This document shows, one piece after another, positions 1 through 11,392 of a stretch of DNA of 64,000 bases (its first letter is position 1; each line of letters opens with the position of its first letter). This DNA is from Diogma glabrata. Lineage: Eukaryota; Arthropoda; Insecta; Diptera; Cylindrotomidae. The notes under the pieces are model-generated. The model searched no databases. It was not told the origin of the DNA and saw nothing but the letters and a program-made list of their open reading frames with translations. The stretch lies in the NCBI GenBank assembly GCA_963693315.1, contig OY856186.1:89509925-89573924 (forward strand). Reading direction: 5' to 3'. Position numbers and translations under genes: made by a program.

Positions 1-37
1 TTAAAATTTCAAGACAAAAAACGCAAAATAGAAAAAA

Positions 38-172
38 TAGTATAAAAAACTCGTTTCATAAGACGTTTTATCGCACTTATCCTTTAGAAAACTCCCCGCT
101 GCGCGGGTCGTTTTCTAAACAGATTGCGTGCGATAAAATCGTCGATTATGAAACTAGTTTCTTAATATACTA
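38..172. repeat. Imperfect foldback (MITE-like), ~135 bp
   Basis: The arms are TAGTATA...TTTATCGCAC (38-76) and GTGCGATAAAA...TATACTA (127-172), separated by small indels. A second, inner hairpin (TTTAGAAAAC at 83-92, GTTTTCTAAA at 110-119) closes on a GC-rich loop. No coding potential. It lies just past the broken 3' end of the Harbinger transposase, so it may be a separate insertion or a subterminal part of that element. Confidence 0.7.
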
Positions 173-360
173 TTTTAGAACATAAAATGACATTTTAATT
201 AAAGTGTACAATAAAAGATGGCGTGAAATTAAAAACAAAATAGCTTGAAATTTAAATTTTATTTTATTGTTACAACAAAAGTAATAAAACTGCCATTACA
301 AAATCGATTTTTGTTATAGAATTAGCGTTTAATTTTAACATTTTACATTTTACATTTTAA

Positions 361-1130
361 TTTTAACATTTTAGCATTTTAATCGACTATTATTAAATAT
401 AGTGCTATCGTGGCTAGAACCACGTTCAAGCCGTTGTAAATGTCTGCATTTTCAACGGCTTGAACGTTAACAGAGAATATATCTTTGCGATTCCTATAAA
501 ACTCAGCATTTTCCCCACCTATAGAAATAAAAACAATCTTTAATTTGTAATTGGCTACTAAAAATTCTTTTATACCTGGCGATATTATTGGAACATGAGT
601 ACAATCAATTGCACCAATCACGTTAGGAAATCGGGCCATTTTATAAAAATCATATGAGCATTTTTGTTGTTTTTCTTCTGTATCTGGCATTTTAATGAAT
701 AATGGACGTAGTTGGGCAATAGCTCTTGTTACCTTCTTTGTGATTCTACATACAGTAGATTTGTGTAGCCCATATAAATCTCCTGTACATTGCTGTATTG
801 TTCCAGTTGCAAAAAAGCGCATTGCTAACAATACTTGATCCAGTGGACTAACAGCTCGATTTCTAAGAAAATTTATCATTTAATTTAATTAAAAGTATGA
901 ATGTATTCTTTAAATATAGAACTTACTTTGTTGATATAGTTTAATTAGTTCTGTAAGCCAAAAAATTGTTTCTTTTGACATCCGAAACCTGGCTTCGAAA
1001 TCTATATCATCCCAACTAAAAAACTCTTCTGTTGATCGGAAGGTTTTCTTTTTCTTGATGTCACATTGTTAATTATTTCTTCATCGTCAGAAGAATCAGA
1101 ACAACTAATATTATATATTGAATCAAACAT
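361..1130 (-). pseudogene. Harbinger-type (HARBI1-like) transposase, broken
   Basis: A DDE-family nuclease that would cut and paste its own transposon. The start at 1130 opens with an acidic stretch (SDSSDDEE). After a one-base frame shift near 1060 it continues with FEARFRMSKETIFWLTELI, typical of the HARBI1 N-terminus. A likely first intron spans 926-863 (GTAAGT...TTTTCTTAG). The main open frame, 879-379, has the helix-turn-helix-like stretch around GLHKSTVCRITKKV and the first catalytic Asp in IGAIDCTHVPI (about residue 92). FYRNRKDIFSVNVQAV is the family signature. A 57-base intron (575-519) is read through in that frame. After NVV a small deletion shifts the frame; SSHDSTIFNNSR, which holds the second Asp, follows in another frame and the rest is lost. 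The catalytic Glu is absent, so the protein is dead. A host HARBI1 gene is unlikely given the flanking transposon end. Confidence 0.88.
519..575 (-). other. Short in-frame intron of the Harbinger transposase
   Basis: Read on the minus strand, the segment begins GTATAA and ends TTTTTATTTCTATAG. Removing its 57 bases brings SPG directly against GENAEFYRN, which matches the family pattern. Left in, it adds 19 extra residues (about 104-122 of the 166-residue frame) that relatives lack. Its length is a multiple of three, so the frame stays open through it. Confidence 0.75.
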
Positions 1131-1398
1131 TTTGAATTTATTTATTTAATAAAATTCGCGCACAATTATTTATTTCACAAAGCCACCGAGATAAAAATTA
1201 CAGTTTGACAGATATATTATTATGACAGATAATCAATGGTTAAATAGTTGATTAGCCATTTTTGGTCGGTAACGGTTAAGTTAAATATTTAATCAGAGAT
1301 CACCTTAACTTTACATGAAACAACTAGTTTTTAATTTTTTCACCGGTTATCAGAGATTTAACCAAACAGTTGATTTAATCGGAAATGAAACAACTGGC

Positions 1399-3077
1399 CC
1401 TTAGTGTTATAATAGTTACGATTGAGAAGAGAAAAATTATAAATTCAATGATTTTTTTCATATTTTCTCATTCAACTACATCTGTATTTTGAGATCATGT
1501 GTAACGACAGCCTATTCCGAATTTTACTCTAAAACAAGAATATTCATATTCAACCAAATTCGCCAATGATTTGCTAATAGGTTTCAGTTCCGGCCTTTAA
1601 GTTAAAACTAACATAAAAACATTTATGAGTGCGACAAGTCATTCAACAATATTTTAAAATATTGTTTTGTTGCGTCATTACATAATATCAATTAATAATA
1701 CAGATTTCGGTCTGTATTCATTATACACATGTTTTTGTAAGGCTTAGTAATAGTATTACAGTTAGATGTAATATGATTGTTCAAAGTTATTTAGTTATAG
1801 AGAAGTTGTTTGGTGAGATGATATATGGAAATTGTTGACTTGCATTATTTATTGAGAGATGTGGGAAAGTTATAAATTTTTGTGCGATGGAGAGTATAAT
1901 TAAAGAGAGGCAAGAAAAGAAGAATCTTACTATTTATACTCGACCAAATGTTTGATCGATATTATTATATTAATTTCAATCAAACAGAATTTTTATCATC
2001 AGTTTTTGTGCCACAAGTGTTGTAATCGTTTAACTAACTAATTATGATTATTTTAATTTTTTCATATATATAGTTAATTTTTTTTTGTGGCCAAGAATTG
2101 GATGTAAGAAATTGTGTTCGCAAAAGTGATAATAAGTCTTCAAAAGTTCTTCGAATTAATGTAAACTAGAAGTTGAATAAAAATAATATTTTGCGCTTAA
2201 TATAAAAATTGGCACTTACAAGTTGAACTCGCCGTCAATAGTTGGATGTGACAAACTTACGAATTTTTATTTTGGAACCTCAGGCGCTGATTTTAATACA
2301 ATGAGTTACTATATATATATGATCGTCATGTTGCGGTAACTTTAAACCATATTCATCTGTGATGTCTTATAATTTGGATAACTCTACAAATTATTGGATT
2401 GGTGATCTTTTTTTAATGCAATTTGAATACGATCATCATTTTTGTCACACGACTTTTTTGGAAGAAAGCATTAATGTAAGCTTTGTGTAATTAATTTTTT
2501 TAAATTTTTGATTAATTTATATAATTTTTGTCGCTTTTTTTTGTTAAATTATTTTTTTTATATTCAACCACGAGTTGTTTTTGGTAACAAATCTAAGAAA
2601 ATAAGAAATTTCCTAATCAGTATTCCCATTTATTTTTATGATAAAGTCCAATGGTCTTACATGTGAAAAACTGCTGAATAATTATTGAACGTAAGGGTGA
2701 TCAATATATATTTGAAAGGAAACAATGATAGAAAATTCTCAATATAAAAAAAAACATTCTGTTCGATCGAGAATTATCGAGGACTAACGATTAGTATAAT
2801 AAAAAAAAATAAATATTTTTTTTTTAAATTAGTTTCAACTTTCAACACAGGATGGCTTGAAATTCGTTAAAAAATTTGGTGACAGGCAAATATTAAAGTT
2901 GTATTGTGCTCGAATGGGTTTACCGATTTTAATAATTTTTTTGTTTGAAAAATGCTTAGTGAGACTTTATAAAATGTTACAATGACAAAAAATGTTTATA
3001 TTTTTATTTCATTTTTATCTATTTTAGTTTTCCAAACACGTTGATTTCAAAAATTAACTTTTGTTTTCTTTCATTTT
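1399..3077. other. No gene seen
   Basis: AT-rich sequence with homopolymer A and T runs. I see no coding signature, long repeat or RNA gene. Confidence 0.6.
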
Positions 3078-4015
3078 TAGGGTTCCGTACTTTAATAAAG
3101 GAAAAACGGTACCCTATTGGTGAGACTTCGGTATCCGTTCAATTTTCGAAATCATCAATTTACTCACAAACTGTAAATGCTTTCAACTTGAAATTTTCTA
3201 CAGTTTTAAAATGTGTTTTCCCACGCCTACTGATAACGAAAAAAATTCAAGTATATGTTTTCATCTATATTTTATGAACATAGATAAGGTGATAGTAAAA
3301 CAAAAGTTTTTTGTAAGGAATCGAGTTTGGTATAGAAAAATCGAAAAAGACCAAAATATTTCAAAAACGAGTTTCATTTATTTTTCGACTGCTTAGTTTT
3401 TAGATATTGCTAAAACGAGTGTTTTTTCCCTGTCCCCCCACTTTAATTTCGAACATTACACAAGGAAAAATTTGAAAAAATTCGTGGTTATGGGCAATGC
3501 TGTAAAGATTGAATGAAAACTATAGCGGTCGCCTCATCATTTCAAATGTTTTTTTTGAGGGGTTCGAGAGTGGAAATTTTGAAAAAAAAATAATTATTTT
3601 TGACTTTGTCGAGTCCCCAAAAGGAAGAAAAGGTAATTTTTTTAGTCCAAAACAATTTTTTTTTGTAATTTTCAAAAACGCAGTTTTTGATTTATGTTAA
3701 AAAATGTGAAAAATATTTCCTGACCCCCCACCCCTTAACTTCGAACATTACAACAGAAACAATTTAAAAAAATTCATGGTTATGGGCAATATTGTAAAGA
3801 TTGAATGTTAACTATAGTGGTCGGCTCATCATTTCAAATGTTATTTTGAGCGGGTTGAGGGTGGACATTTTGAAAACAAATTATTTTTGACCTTATCTAG
3901 TGGGGTGTCATACAAAAGGTTAATTTTTTTCTAGTCCAAAACAATTTTTTTGTAATTTTCATAAACGCAGTTTTGAGTTAATGTTTAAAAATGTGAAAAT
4001 GGAAAAAAAATTTAA
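3078..4015 (+). mobile_element. GGTTCCGT-type repeat element with ~292-bp tandem units
   Basis: It opens with AGGGTTCCGTAC...AACGGTACCCTATTGG, a small terminal hairpin. Two tandem units follow at about 3425-3720 and 3721-4010. Each contains GGTTATGGGCAAT, a TTTCAAATGTT motif (3541 and 3833, spacing 292), CAAAAACGCAGTTTT and a C-rich tract followed by CTTCGAACATTAC. The same terminal hairpin, reversed, closes the element at 56152-58310, so these are two members of one family in opposite orientation. No protein is encoded; the short open frames here are chance. The downstream end is not resolved. Confidence 0.7.
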
Positions 4016-4103
4016 ATTTTTTTAATTTTTTGAAAACTTTCCTTTATGAATTCATAAAAATAATAAAAATTTCTTTTTACGAATTTTAAAAAATTGATCT
4101 ATA

Positions 4104-4207
4104 ATGCAGTTTTTTAAAGTTATATTGCTACTGTATATTGCTACTGCAGTTTTTTAAAGTTATATTGCTACTATTGCTACTGTTTTTTAAAGTTATATTG
4201 CTACTTT
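4104..4207 (+). repeat. Minisatellite, three ~35-40 bp units
   Basis: GTTTTTTAAAGTTATATTGC recurs at about 4107, 4147 and 4182 with TACTG-rich joins of varying length. Confidence 0.85.
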
Positions 4208-4209
4208 TT

Positions 4210-5165
4210 GCAATTTGAGTTCAAGTCATCATGCTACATAAATATTGGATATATATAAAATTGAAAGTATTGTTTGTCCTTTATGCATCAATACAAATTA
4301 ATCATCATGAAAATTTGGGAAGTTGTTGTGTACACTAGCCAGAAGGTAAGTGGCAAATTTTCTATTTTCAAAAACTGCACCTCATGGCCCTTATAATTAT
4401 CTTAAGAGATTTTGCCTAAATGTTGTAATTATTTAATTTGGTTTTTATTCAAATATCGTCTTAAACGGTAGTTTGCGTTGATCAAATGATTTGCTTTAAG
4501 GCTCTTAAAAACAACATATTTGCTATTTTTAAAACCGCTTGAACTAACTGTTTTCGCTTTGGACAGCAAAGATGCTATGACATTTTTATTTAAAAAATCT
4601 GCAATGTAAAAGCAAAAAGTACTTTAAATTTACAGGAATTTATTAAAAGTTCATCGAAAATATTAGGTCAACAGAACAAACAGAAAATATTACGAAAATT
4701 GCTGTCAAAGGATAATATTAATTTTCAAATTCTCCGTTTTTATTGTTTTGAAAATTTTTTTTATTTTTGATCTACGGGTGTGACAACCACGCGTACTCCA
4801 GTCCCTGCTATTGACATACGAGTTAACGTGAGATATCACATACCACTGGCAATAGCAGTGAGATATCACAAGCCAAGGTGACATCTTAGGGGTGGTGGCG
4901 GATGAACTGTTTTCAGTCAATGGTAGCACTCTCAATCTTAACTGTGAAATACTCTTTGATGATGAGACGCTATTGCTTTCTTGAGGAAACGAGCCTTCAT
5001 ATAACTATGTGTTTTGTAAACATTTGTTAATTTTTGTAAACATTTGTTATTTACTTTTTAATTTACTTTTATTTCCTCTATTCTATCATAAAATATTGGC
5101 CTTTGTCATATTCTGTCAGAGATAGGATTTTTTTTTTAGTTTTCCCTTCTTTAACAAAAAATATA
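4210..5165. other. No gene; locally GC-richer patch at ~4790-4935
   Basis: Mostly AT-rich. The patch at 4790-4935 is richer in G and C and contains GTGATATCTCAC twice (minus strand). A 76-codon open frame crosses it, but I recognise nothing in its translation. It could be a fragment of a short interspersed element. Confidence 0.4.
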
Positions 5166-5171
5166 AAAAAA

Positions 5172-5310
5172 CATAAAAAAAAGATTTACGTCCATCAACA
5201 CCTCTGAACGTGTGTTGTTGTGGGACCTTGGTCTTTAAAGGTTTTTATATGTTATTGTGATACATATTGTAATTCCTACTACACAACACATTTTATAAAA
5301 AAAATGCGTT
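5172..5310 (+). mobile_element. LINE 3'-end fragment
   Basis: CATCAACACCT, then TTTTTATATGTTATTGTGATACAT, a CACAACACA motif and an A-rich end. The same 3' untranslated signature (TGTTATTGTGACACAT, then ACAACACTTTTTATTT) follows LINE coding sequence at 27.9 kb and, reversed, at 60.3 kb and 42.3 kb. Confidence 0.7.
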
Positions 5311-6200
5311 TTATCCTGAGCCAGTGGATTCAGACTCAATTAATCGCGGTTTTCTAAAATTCGGGTTTTTGGAAAATAGCAACAGCAACAAATAAAATAT
5401 TTGCATTGTATTTGTTCTAAAATTTGTATTGCGTCTTTTCTAGAAAAGGTACTAGCAAAGTCATTAGTTATTTTGTTTTGGAGAACATTCCGGACAAAAG
5501 AATATTAAAATGTGATGGATTCTTTTAGAACAAACGGCATACCATTACCATTTTAGCAGGTTATTTTGGACGGTATTAATTAATTGTAAACGTATAGCTT
5601 GTAGTACGCGCTATATAAAGTATAAATATAAGCCTGTGTATTTACCTTAATCCAAAAGCTAGTAGCTCACGTTTAATTAAGGCTAAATTTCTAAATTTCT
5701 CTCCAAATTGAGGCTCAGTGAAATAACAGCAAAATATTGTAATGTTTTATGTTGTGCGTTAAAGATATCTTCCAATTTAAATCAATTAAGTCCGCTCATT
5801 TAACACACAGGTTAATAATATTTTCAATAATTGATATTTTCTCTAATTGAAATCTAAAGAAAGGTTGAGTGACGAGACGAGAAATACTTAGATGAGCAAC
5901 TTAAAATGCAACAAAATAAATAATCCAACTTTGTTCCTATTGCGTCTTCGTGTAATTGAAATTTTACAAATGTCAACAGATTCATCAACACGAAACTGAA
6001 TGATCAATCATAATAATAAAATAACAATGCTGAACATTATAAAACTGTATACATTTCGTCAGTTTCTAATAATATCATCGTGGCGGCTTTCGAAGCTTAC
6101 TTCTTACTACTTTTTTAACATTCACATTTTGCTGCTTTTTGCTGCTTATTTTAAATCAAAATCGTTGTATGAATTTTCTGCGAAAGCTTTCTTTACTTAA
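5311..6200. other. No gene seen
   Basis: AT-rich; no long repeat or coding signature. Confidence 0.5.
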
Positions 6201-6210
6201 ATAATCAATA

Positions 6211-6709
6211 TCATTCATTATTGATTAGAGGTAGATTAAGAGTTTCATTTGATTTTGGTGGCTGTATTCCAATACTTCCTTTTAATGTTTTTATTTCATT
6301 ATCACTATCGTAATCGGAAAAATTATGACTTGTTTTTATTTTTTCTATCGTTAAAAGTAATTCTTTAGAAAACTTACGACTTTTTGAAATTGAATCATCA
6401 TAATCTTTGGTTTTGACTTTGATTTTCTTTGCCATTATCCGATTCAATAACGGGTTTATGATTTTTTGGGGAAATCATAGCATAAGTCAACGACTTATGA
6501 ATTTATTTTATTCATTTGGACAAGAGATGGTGCCTTTTCTGAATAGACTTTCATTTCAGTTTTACAACTGTTAGCCGATTTTGATCTTTTCCTTCGCGTT
6601 AAATTTGATGTTCTCGAACTGGGTTTTGGGGTGGTCGATGGTGATTTATTAGTTGTATTGAAATCGGAGTTACCTATTACAGAATTGATTATTTTGGATT
6701 TTTTTTTAT
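6211..6709 (-). pseudogene. Frame-broken exon-like segment, unknown protein
   Basis: I do not recognise the protein. Reading leftwards, a frame open from about 6709 (possible acceptor TCTGTAATAG at 6674) gives a Ser/Thr/Pro- and Lys/Arg-rich stretch including NKSPSTTPKPSSRTSNLT and RRKRSKSANS, and stops at 6497. The next frame continues as ISPKNHKPVIESDNGKENQ. The third frame runs from 6447 to a stop at 6211 and includes KFSKELLLTIEKIK and NEIKTLKGSIGIQPP. All three stretches have protein-like rather than AT-random composition, and they join through one-base shifts. It may be an exon of the same gene as 7211-6894, broken by mutation or by sequencing indels. Confidence 0.35.
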
Positions 6710-6780
6710 ATTATTTACTCGTGTTACAATTACAATTTGTGGATGGACTATTATGGAATTGTAACAGAGTAAAATAATAT
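6708..6780. repeat. Short foldback hairpin
   Basis: ATATTATTT...TGTTACAATT (6708-6731) pairs with AATTGTAAC...AAAATAATAT (6757-6780); the loop is about 25 bases. It lies between the two exon-like segments. Confidence 0.75.
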
Positions 6781-6893
6781 AAATAAAATCCATATAATTA
6801 CCATCAACTGAGGATTCATAACCATTGCAGTTATGTATTTCTGGAAAAAAATTTAAATTCAATATTTTTTATTTCTCCACATTGAGTATTTTT

Positions 6894-7211
6894 TTATAAC
6901 GCTGGTGTTACAATTGGGTCACAATTTTCATCTAAATATGTTTTTAAGATTAAAACTGGGGCACCAATTTCGATCCGATGATCATCTGATTCATTGCCGG
7001 TCATATCATAGCTACCAGATATCGGTTGTATAACATTATTACGCCCCGGAGATTTACGTAGAAATTTACTACTAACCGTTGAGTAAAGTTTCGTTATTTT
7101 ATTGAAAATTCCGTTTGTTGATTTTTCCGTTGTTGTTTTATTACGTAAATTTTTATTTTATCCATTTTTGTGGGTCGGTTAATTCATCTGTTTGATTTTA
7201 TTGCCTTTGGA
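6894..7211 (-). pseudogene. Candidate host exon, unknown protein, indels
   Basis: The minus strand has a good-looking acceptor (T-rich tract, then ACAATTAAG) ending at 7212. The reading frame is then TDELTDPQKWIK, breaks at an A-rich run, and continues open from 7157 to a stop at 6894 (about 87 codons, no start Met). This stretch includes STNGIFNKITKLYSTVSSKF, LRKSPGRNNVIQPISGSYD, SDDHRIEIGAPVLILKTYLD and ENCDPIVTPAL. The composition is unlike the surrounding AT-rich DNA. I cannot name a family. It may be a terminal exon of a host gene on the minus strand whose frame is disturbed at A runs. Confidence 0.4.
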
Positions 7212-7219
7212 CTTAATTG

Positions 7220-8640
7220 TAAAAATTAAAAAATACGTAAATAAGTATTTCCAGTAAAATACAGATTATAGTTCGTTGAAAATAGTTTTATTTACTTTAA
7301 AATATTGGTGGAGCGGAGCATTAACTGTAATAAAATCATTTATAAGAAAGAATAATTACGTGTGGAATATTTTTTATCTAAACGAATATTTTTTGAAGCA
7401 CGTAATTTGTATATCTGTGCGTTCTTCATCCATGACATTTGACATAATTCGTTTTGTATTTTAAAATAAAATGAGAGCTTTTATCCGAAATTCTACTTTA
7501 AGATATTCAAATAAAACAAAATTTATAAAAATTAAACTTTAAATTAATGTTTTACAAAACAATTATTAGTATTTGTGCAGTAGTTTATTCATAAAAATGA
7601 AGTGTTGCATTAAAATATGTACAAATAATCTTAAATACACGAATTAAATGAAATTTGATCACCGAATTTCATATTAATGATTAGAATATTTTTGCTAATA
7701 CTACGCATAAAAAGGATTTAGAATGATGTTTTAACAAGAACATAAAGTATTTGCTTTACAAAAACTGTTATTTTCTAGTTTAATTTTATATTTTATTACC
7801 CTACATAAATCTAATTTTCCTTAATCCATCGTTGTCAAACCAAATTTCAAACGCTATCACAGCCGAATATAAGGTGTTCCTAAAGTAATGCAATATGATT
7901 AAAATTTGTGTTGTATATGGACAATTAAAAATATTTATATTTGGGAATATAAGGAAATATTTTATTCAAACATATTAGGCTTTTAAATTTATATGTAACA
8001 TTTATTATTTCTTTTGTTTGTTTTGAAAATATAAATACGCAAATAGTAAACAGTACCACCCAGCTTGAATGCAAACACAATCAAACTTCACCAATACTAA
8101 AAATTATGTGGTTCACTCAAAATGTCAAGTTACTCTTCCTTAGATATTTATTCAATGCTCATATTTTTTTTATTTTCTATTTATAAAATGGAATTGTTTT
8201 GAATTGTATTTTATTTATTTGATTTTTTTTTCTTTGAAATACGAGAATCGACCTACTGTTGAAGAACACTCTATATAACATCTGTTTACATTATTATAAT
8301 AATAAATTCTAAAACAAATATCAGGTAAAAACTTTAAGGCGACATAATTAGATAATCGAATATATATAAACGATTATTATCTTTATTCTATACATATTTA
8401 CAATTTCATACGTCTTTTCATATATCACTATAGATTCAACAATCGAAGAAAATTCGTGAAAAGCCAAAAATAATATTATGAAAATCATAAATAGACATTT
8501 TATTATTAATGAAAGATAAGTTATATTCTTTGATGATTATTTGAATTTATGATAGCATGAGATTGTAAGATAAAGGACAGGAGGAAAGGAAGGACAGGAA
8601 ATTTAACAAAGAAAATTAAAAAATATAAAAAAAATTAAGA
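7220..8640. other. No gene seen
   Basis: AT-rich with short homopolymers. Open frames are at most about 62 codons and lack any recognisable motif. Confidence 0.6.
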
Positions 8641-8654
8641 AACATTACAAAAAA

Positions 8655-8945
8655 AAATTTGGAAAAATTCATGGTTATGGGCAATGATGTAAAAATTAAA
8701 TGAAAACTATAGCGGTCCGTTCATCATTTCAAATGTTATTTTAAGGGGGTTGAGGGTGGAAATTTTAAAAACAAATTATTTTTGACCTTGTCGAGTGGGG
8801 TGTCATATGAAAGTTAATTTTTTTCTAGTCTAAAACAAATTTTTTTTGTAATCTTCAAAAACGCAGTTTTTGAGTTATGTTCAAAAATGTGAAAAAAATT
8901 CCTGTCCACCGCCCCCCCCCTTTACTTCGAACATTACAAAAGAAA
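8655..8945 (+). repeat. Tandem-family unit (as at 3.4-4.0 kb), left part
   Basis: It carries GGTTATGGGCAAT, CTATAGCGGTC, TTTCAAATGTT, GTCGAGTGGGGTGTCAT, AACGCAGTTTTTGAGTTATG and the C-rich tract followed by CTTCGAACATTACA in the same order as 3440-4000. It breaks after ACATTACAAAAGAAA and resumes at 11393, so it was cut by the next element. Confidence 0.85.
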
Positions 8946-11392
8946 CTAGTGGGGTTGGGTGTGACCATTAGGGCCACGCCAAGAATGATTAAGTTTAATA
9001 ATAATAATCTAAGCAGCTTCAGGAGGTCATTTAACGTAAAGAAATCACAAAAATTCCGATTTTGAAAATCGGCCTAAAAACAATAACTTCCCATATCGGG
9101 AAGTTAATAAAGTATCGGAATGCTAAAAAAAATTAAAAAACAACAAACAAAATGTCAACCTAACATTATGGTCAGTTAAAAAATCAGTATTTGTTTTATA
9201 GATACCGACCACTTTGTACAAGATACCTGACAGGCTAATTAATTTTTCTCATGTTAACTGAAACGTTTTATCAAAGATTAGTAAAAAAACACTTCACAAC
9301 TGAAGGCTGTTGTTGGGATATCAGTAAAAGAAAGATTAAATATAAGATACTCCACCGAAAGTGATATACCGGAAGTGTTTTTATAAACATTACAAAAACT
9401 TTATGCACTATGTTTCAACCAAATTAAATCTCAGATATGAGTGTTATTGAAGTTTCAGATGAACAGTTGACCAAGCGATCCACTCACTAACCTCTAAACT
9501 TTTTTTCAAGTTTTGAAAATAACTTAGATCATCGATATTTAAGTAAGTCCGTATGCGTCTGCAGCTCATTTACACACCAAAGATTCATCTAGATACCATG
9601 CGTTTGCGTAACGAAAATAACACGTAGTTTTTTCACATTTTATTAAAAAACTCAAAAAGTAAGATAGCTATAGATTATACAAATCTTATTATAAATGGCT
9701 GACATGATGACAAACAATATGGAAGTTTCATGACCTTGATAGCATTATTTAATATCATGATATTTGCACGAGATGATTTTCAGTTTTTTGGAAACCACTA
9801 AAAAACAAATGATTTAATTTCGCTAGAAAAGGATTTTTGTTAAAATCGACCCATCCGTTGTTGAGAAAGCGTTGGACAAAAATTTGTCTACATACAGCGA
9901 TACATACATACATACATACATACTAGGGTGTTCCTTAATCATATGAGAAAAAAAAATAACGATATATTTTTGGTCTCACACCCTAAATCGGTGTGTATAC
10001 ATCTAAAAATGAACTACAAGAAATTTTAGGTCAATCAAATAAAGTTAACCCGTGCCGACTTGAAGCTGAACTTTGGCTTAAGAGTCATTCTATATGAAAT
10101 CATCGGAAAAAAAGAAAAATTGTTGCTGCACTGTTGTAGATGTTACTCAAACTTTGTGGAAATGTTCTTTAGGGTTCAAAAAATCAAAATCCTCAAGGAT
10201 TTAATTTTCGCACGCGCCTCTTCCGGTCCACACAAAATAAAGCACTTGAAAAGTCGTATTTTTTGTGTTTTACGATTTTAGCTGTAAAACTTTTTCTAAT
10301 AAAGATATTGATTCGATCAATGTGACATTATAAAGCTGGAAGATGGTAGTTTTTAAAACAAAAATAAAAATGTAAGAAACTGTAAGCTGTAAGTAAGAAG
10401 CTGTAAGAAACAAATGGCTATATAATGTTGGCTTCTCTTTAAACGCCTGTACACCCGCGTCAAGAGGAAATAACAAAACAAACCTTAAAGTTTTTTAAAG
10501 TTAGAGGTAAGAACTAAATATACTGCTAATTTCAAATTTTTGCCTTTGCCAAACACGTCCAAATTGTAGCCTGAAATAGGCAAACTGCTGAAATTTCAAA
10601 ATTTCAAGTATAGAGTTTTCGCATTACGAGTTGATTGAACGAGTTGATTTTAATTTTTTATATTATAACAATATATGCACTTTGATATATCAGAATATTT
10701 AGACTTTTATATTAAACAGTGCAGACGCTGGTGTCAATTGAAAATCACAAGAAATCAATAAAATACACGTATTTTCAATACTCTTTCATTTTTCAAATAT
10801 ATGAATTATGCCAATTTTTATTTTTGTTTTAGAAACTACCATCTTTCAGCTTTATAATGTCACATTGATCGAATCAATATCTTTATTAGAATAAGTTTTA
10901 CAGCTAAAACCGAAAAAACACAACAAATAAGACTTTTCAAGTGCTTTATTTTGTGTGGACCGGAAGTGGCGCGTGCGAAAATTAAATCCTTGTGGATTTT
11001 GATTTTTTGAGCCCTAAAGAACATTTTCACAAAGTTTGAGTTACTTCTAATAAAGTGCAGCAACAATTTTTCTTTAATTTCGATGATTTCATATAGGACT
11101 CTTAAGCCAAAGTTCAACTTCAAGTCGGCACGGGTTAACTTTATTTGATTGACCTAAAATTTCTTGCAGTTCATTTTCAGATGTATACACACCGAATTAG
11201 GGGGTGAGACCAAAAATATTTTGAAATTGAAAATTAAGGAACACCCTAATACATACACACACACACACATACAGACGACCAGCTAAAAATAGTCTAAACA
11301 GCTTCAAGAGGTCATGAAACGTAAAGATATCATAAAAATTCCGATTTCGAAAATCGACCTAAAAACAATAACTTCCCATATCGGGAAGTTAA
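8946..11392 (+). mobile_element. Microsatellite-plus-hairpin repeat (Helentron-like, non-autonomous?)
   Basis: The insert interrupts a tandem-repeat unit. It ends at 11392 with a conserved ~105-bp tail beginning at TCTAAACAGCTTC (near 11293) and closing in a perfect hairpin (AACTTCCC...GGGAAGTT). The same tail is present at about 9008-9110, suggesting a truncated first copy next to a longer second one. The long copy runs to a CATA microsatellite (9903-9923) and resumes after the nested element with CA and CAGA repeats (11252-11280). A microsatellite followed by a short tail and 3' stem-loop is the layout of Helentron-associated elements such as insect DINE-1/HINE. That placement is inference: I see no rolling-circle transposase and no CTRR end. 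Confidence 0.55.
9926..11246. mobile_element. Non-autonomous element with ~440-bp terminal inverted repeats
   Basis: GGGTGTTCCTTAAT at the left pairs with ATTAAGGAACACCC at the right. The inverted arms cover about 9926-10370 and 10812-11246 with high identity. TA flanks both ends (9924-9925 and 11247-11248), which suits a Tc1/mariner-type target. The open frames at 10060-10281 (+) and 10860-11123 (-) are the same sequence in the two arms and are not genes. The central ~440 bp holds nothing recognisable. It sits inside the microsatellite of the preceding element. Confidence 0.85.

Larger units (their letters stand above)
361..1398 (-). mobile_element. Decayed PIF/Harbinger DNA transposon
   Basis: A transposase remnant (see the next entry) reads leftwards from about 1130. 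To its right, 1200-1398 holds subterminal repeats of the motif GGTTAAATCTCTGAT and ends in GGGCCAGTTGTTTCAT when read on the minus strand. TTA lies just outside this end, which fits the TWA target preference of Harbinger elements. I could not find a matching left terminal repeat, and the left side dissolves into TAAAATG simple repeats at 330-380, so the element is truncated. Confidence 0.7.

Noticed and set aside
379..879. A host HARBI1 gene
   Set aside because: It contains a read-through intron and frame breaks, lacks the catalytic Glu region and is joined to a Harbinger-type terminus, so it is a dead transposon.
4705..4935. 76-codon minus-strand protein
   Set aside because: It is driven by a short GC-richer patch with an internal GTGATATCTCAC repeat; no motif and no flanking gene structure.
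10060..11123. Two similar ~73-87 codon proteins on opposite strands
   Set aside because: They are the two inverted arms of one transposon, not a gene pair.
8946..11392. Canonical Helitron
   Set aside because: No 5' TC, no CTRR after the hairpin and no rolling-circle protein; only the looser Helentron-like layout remains possible.
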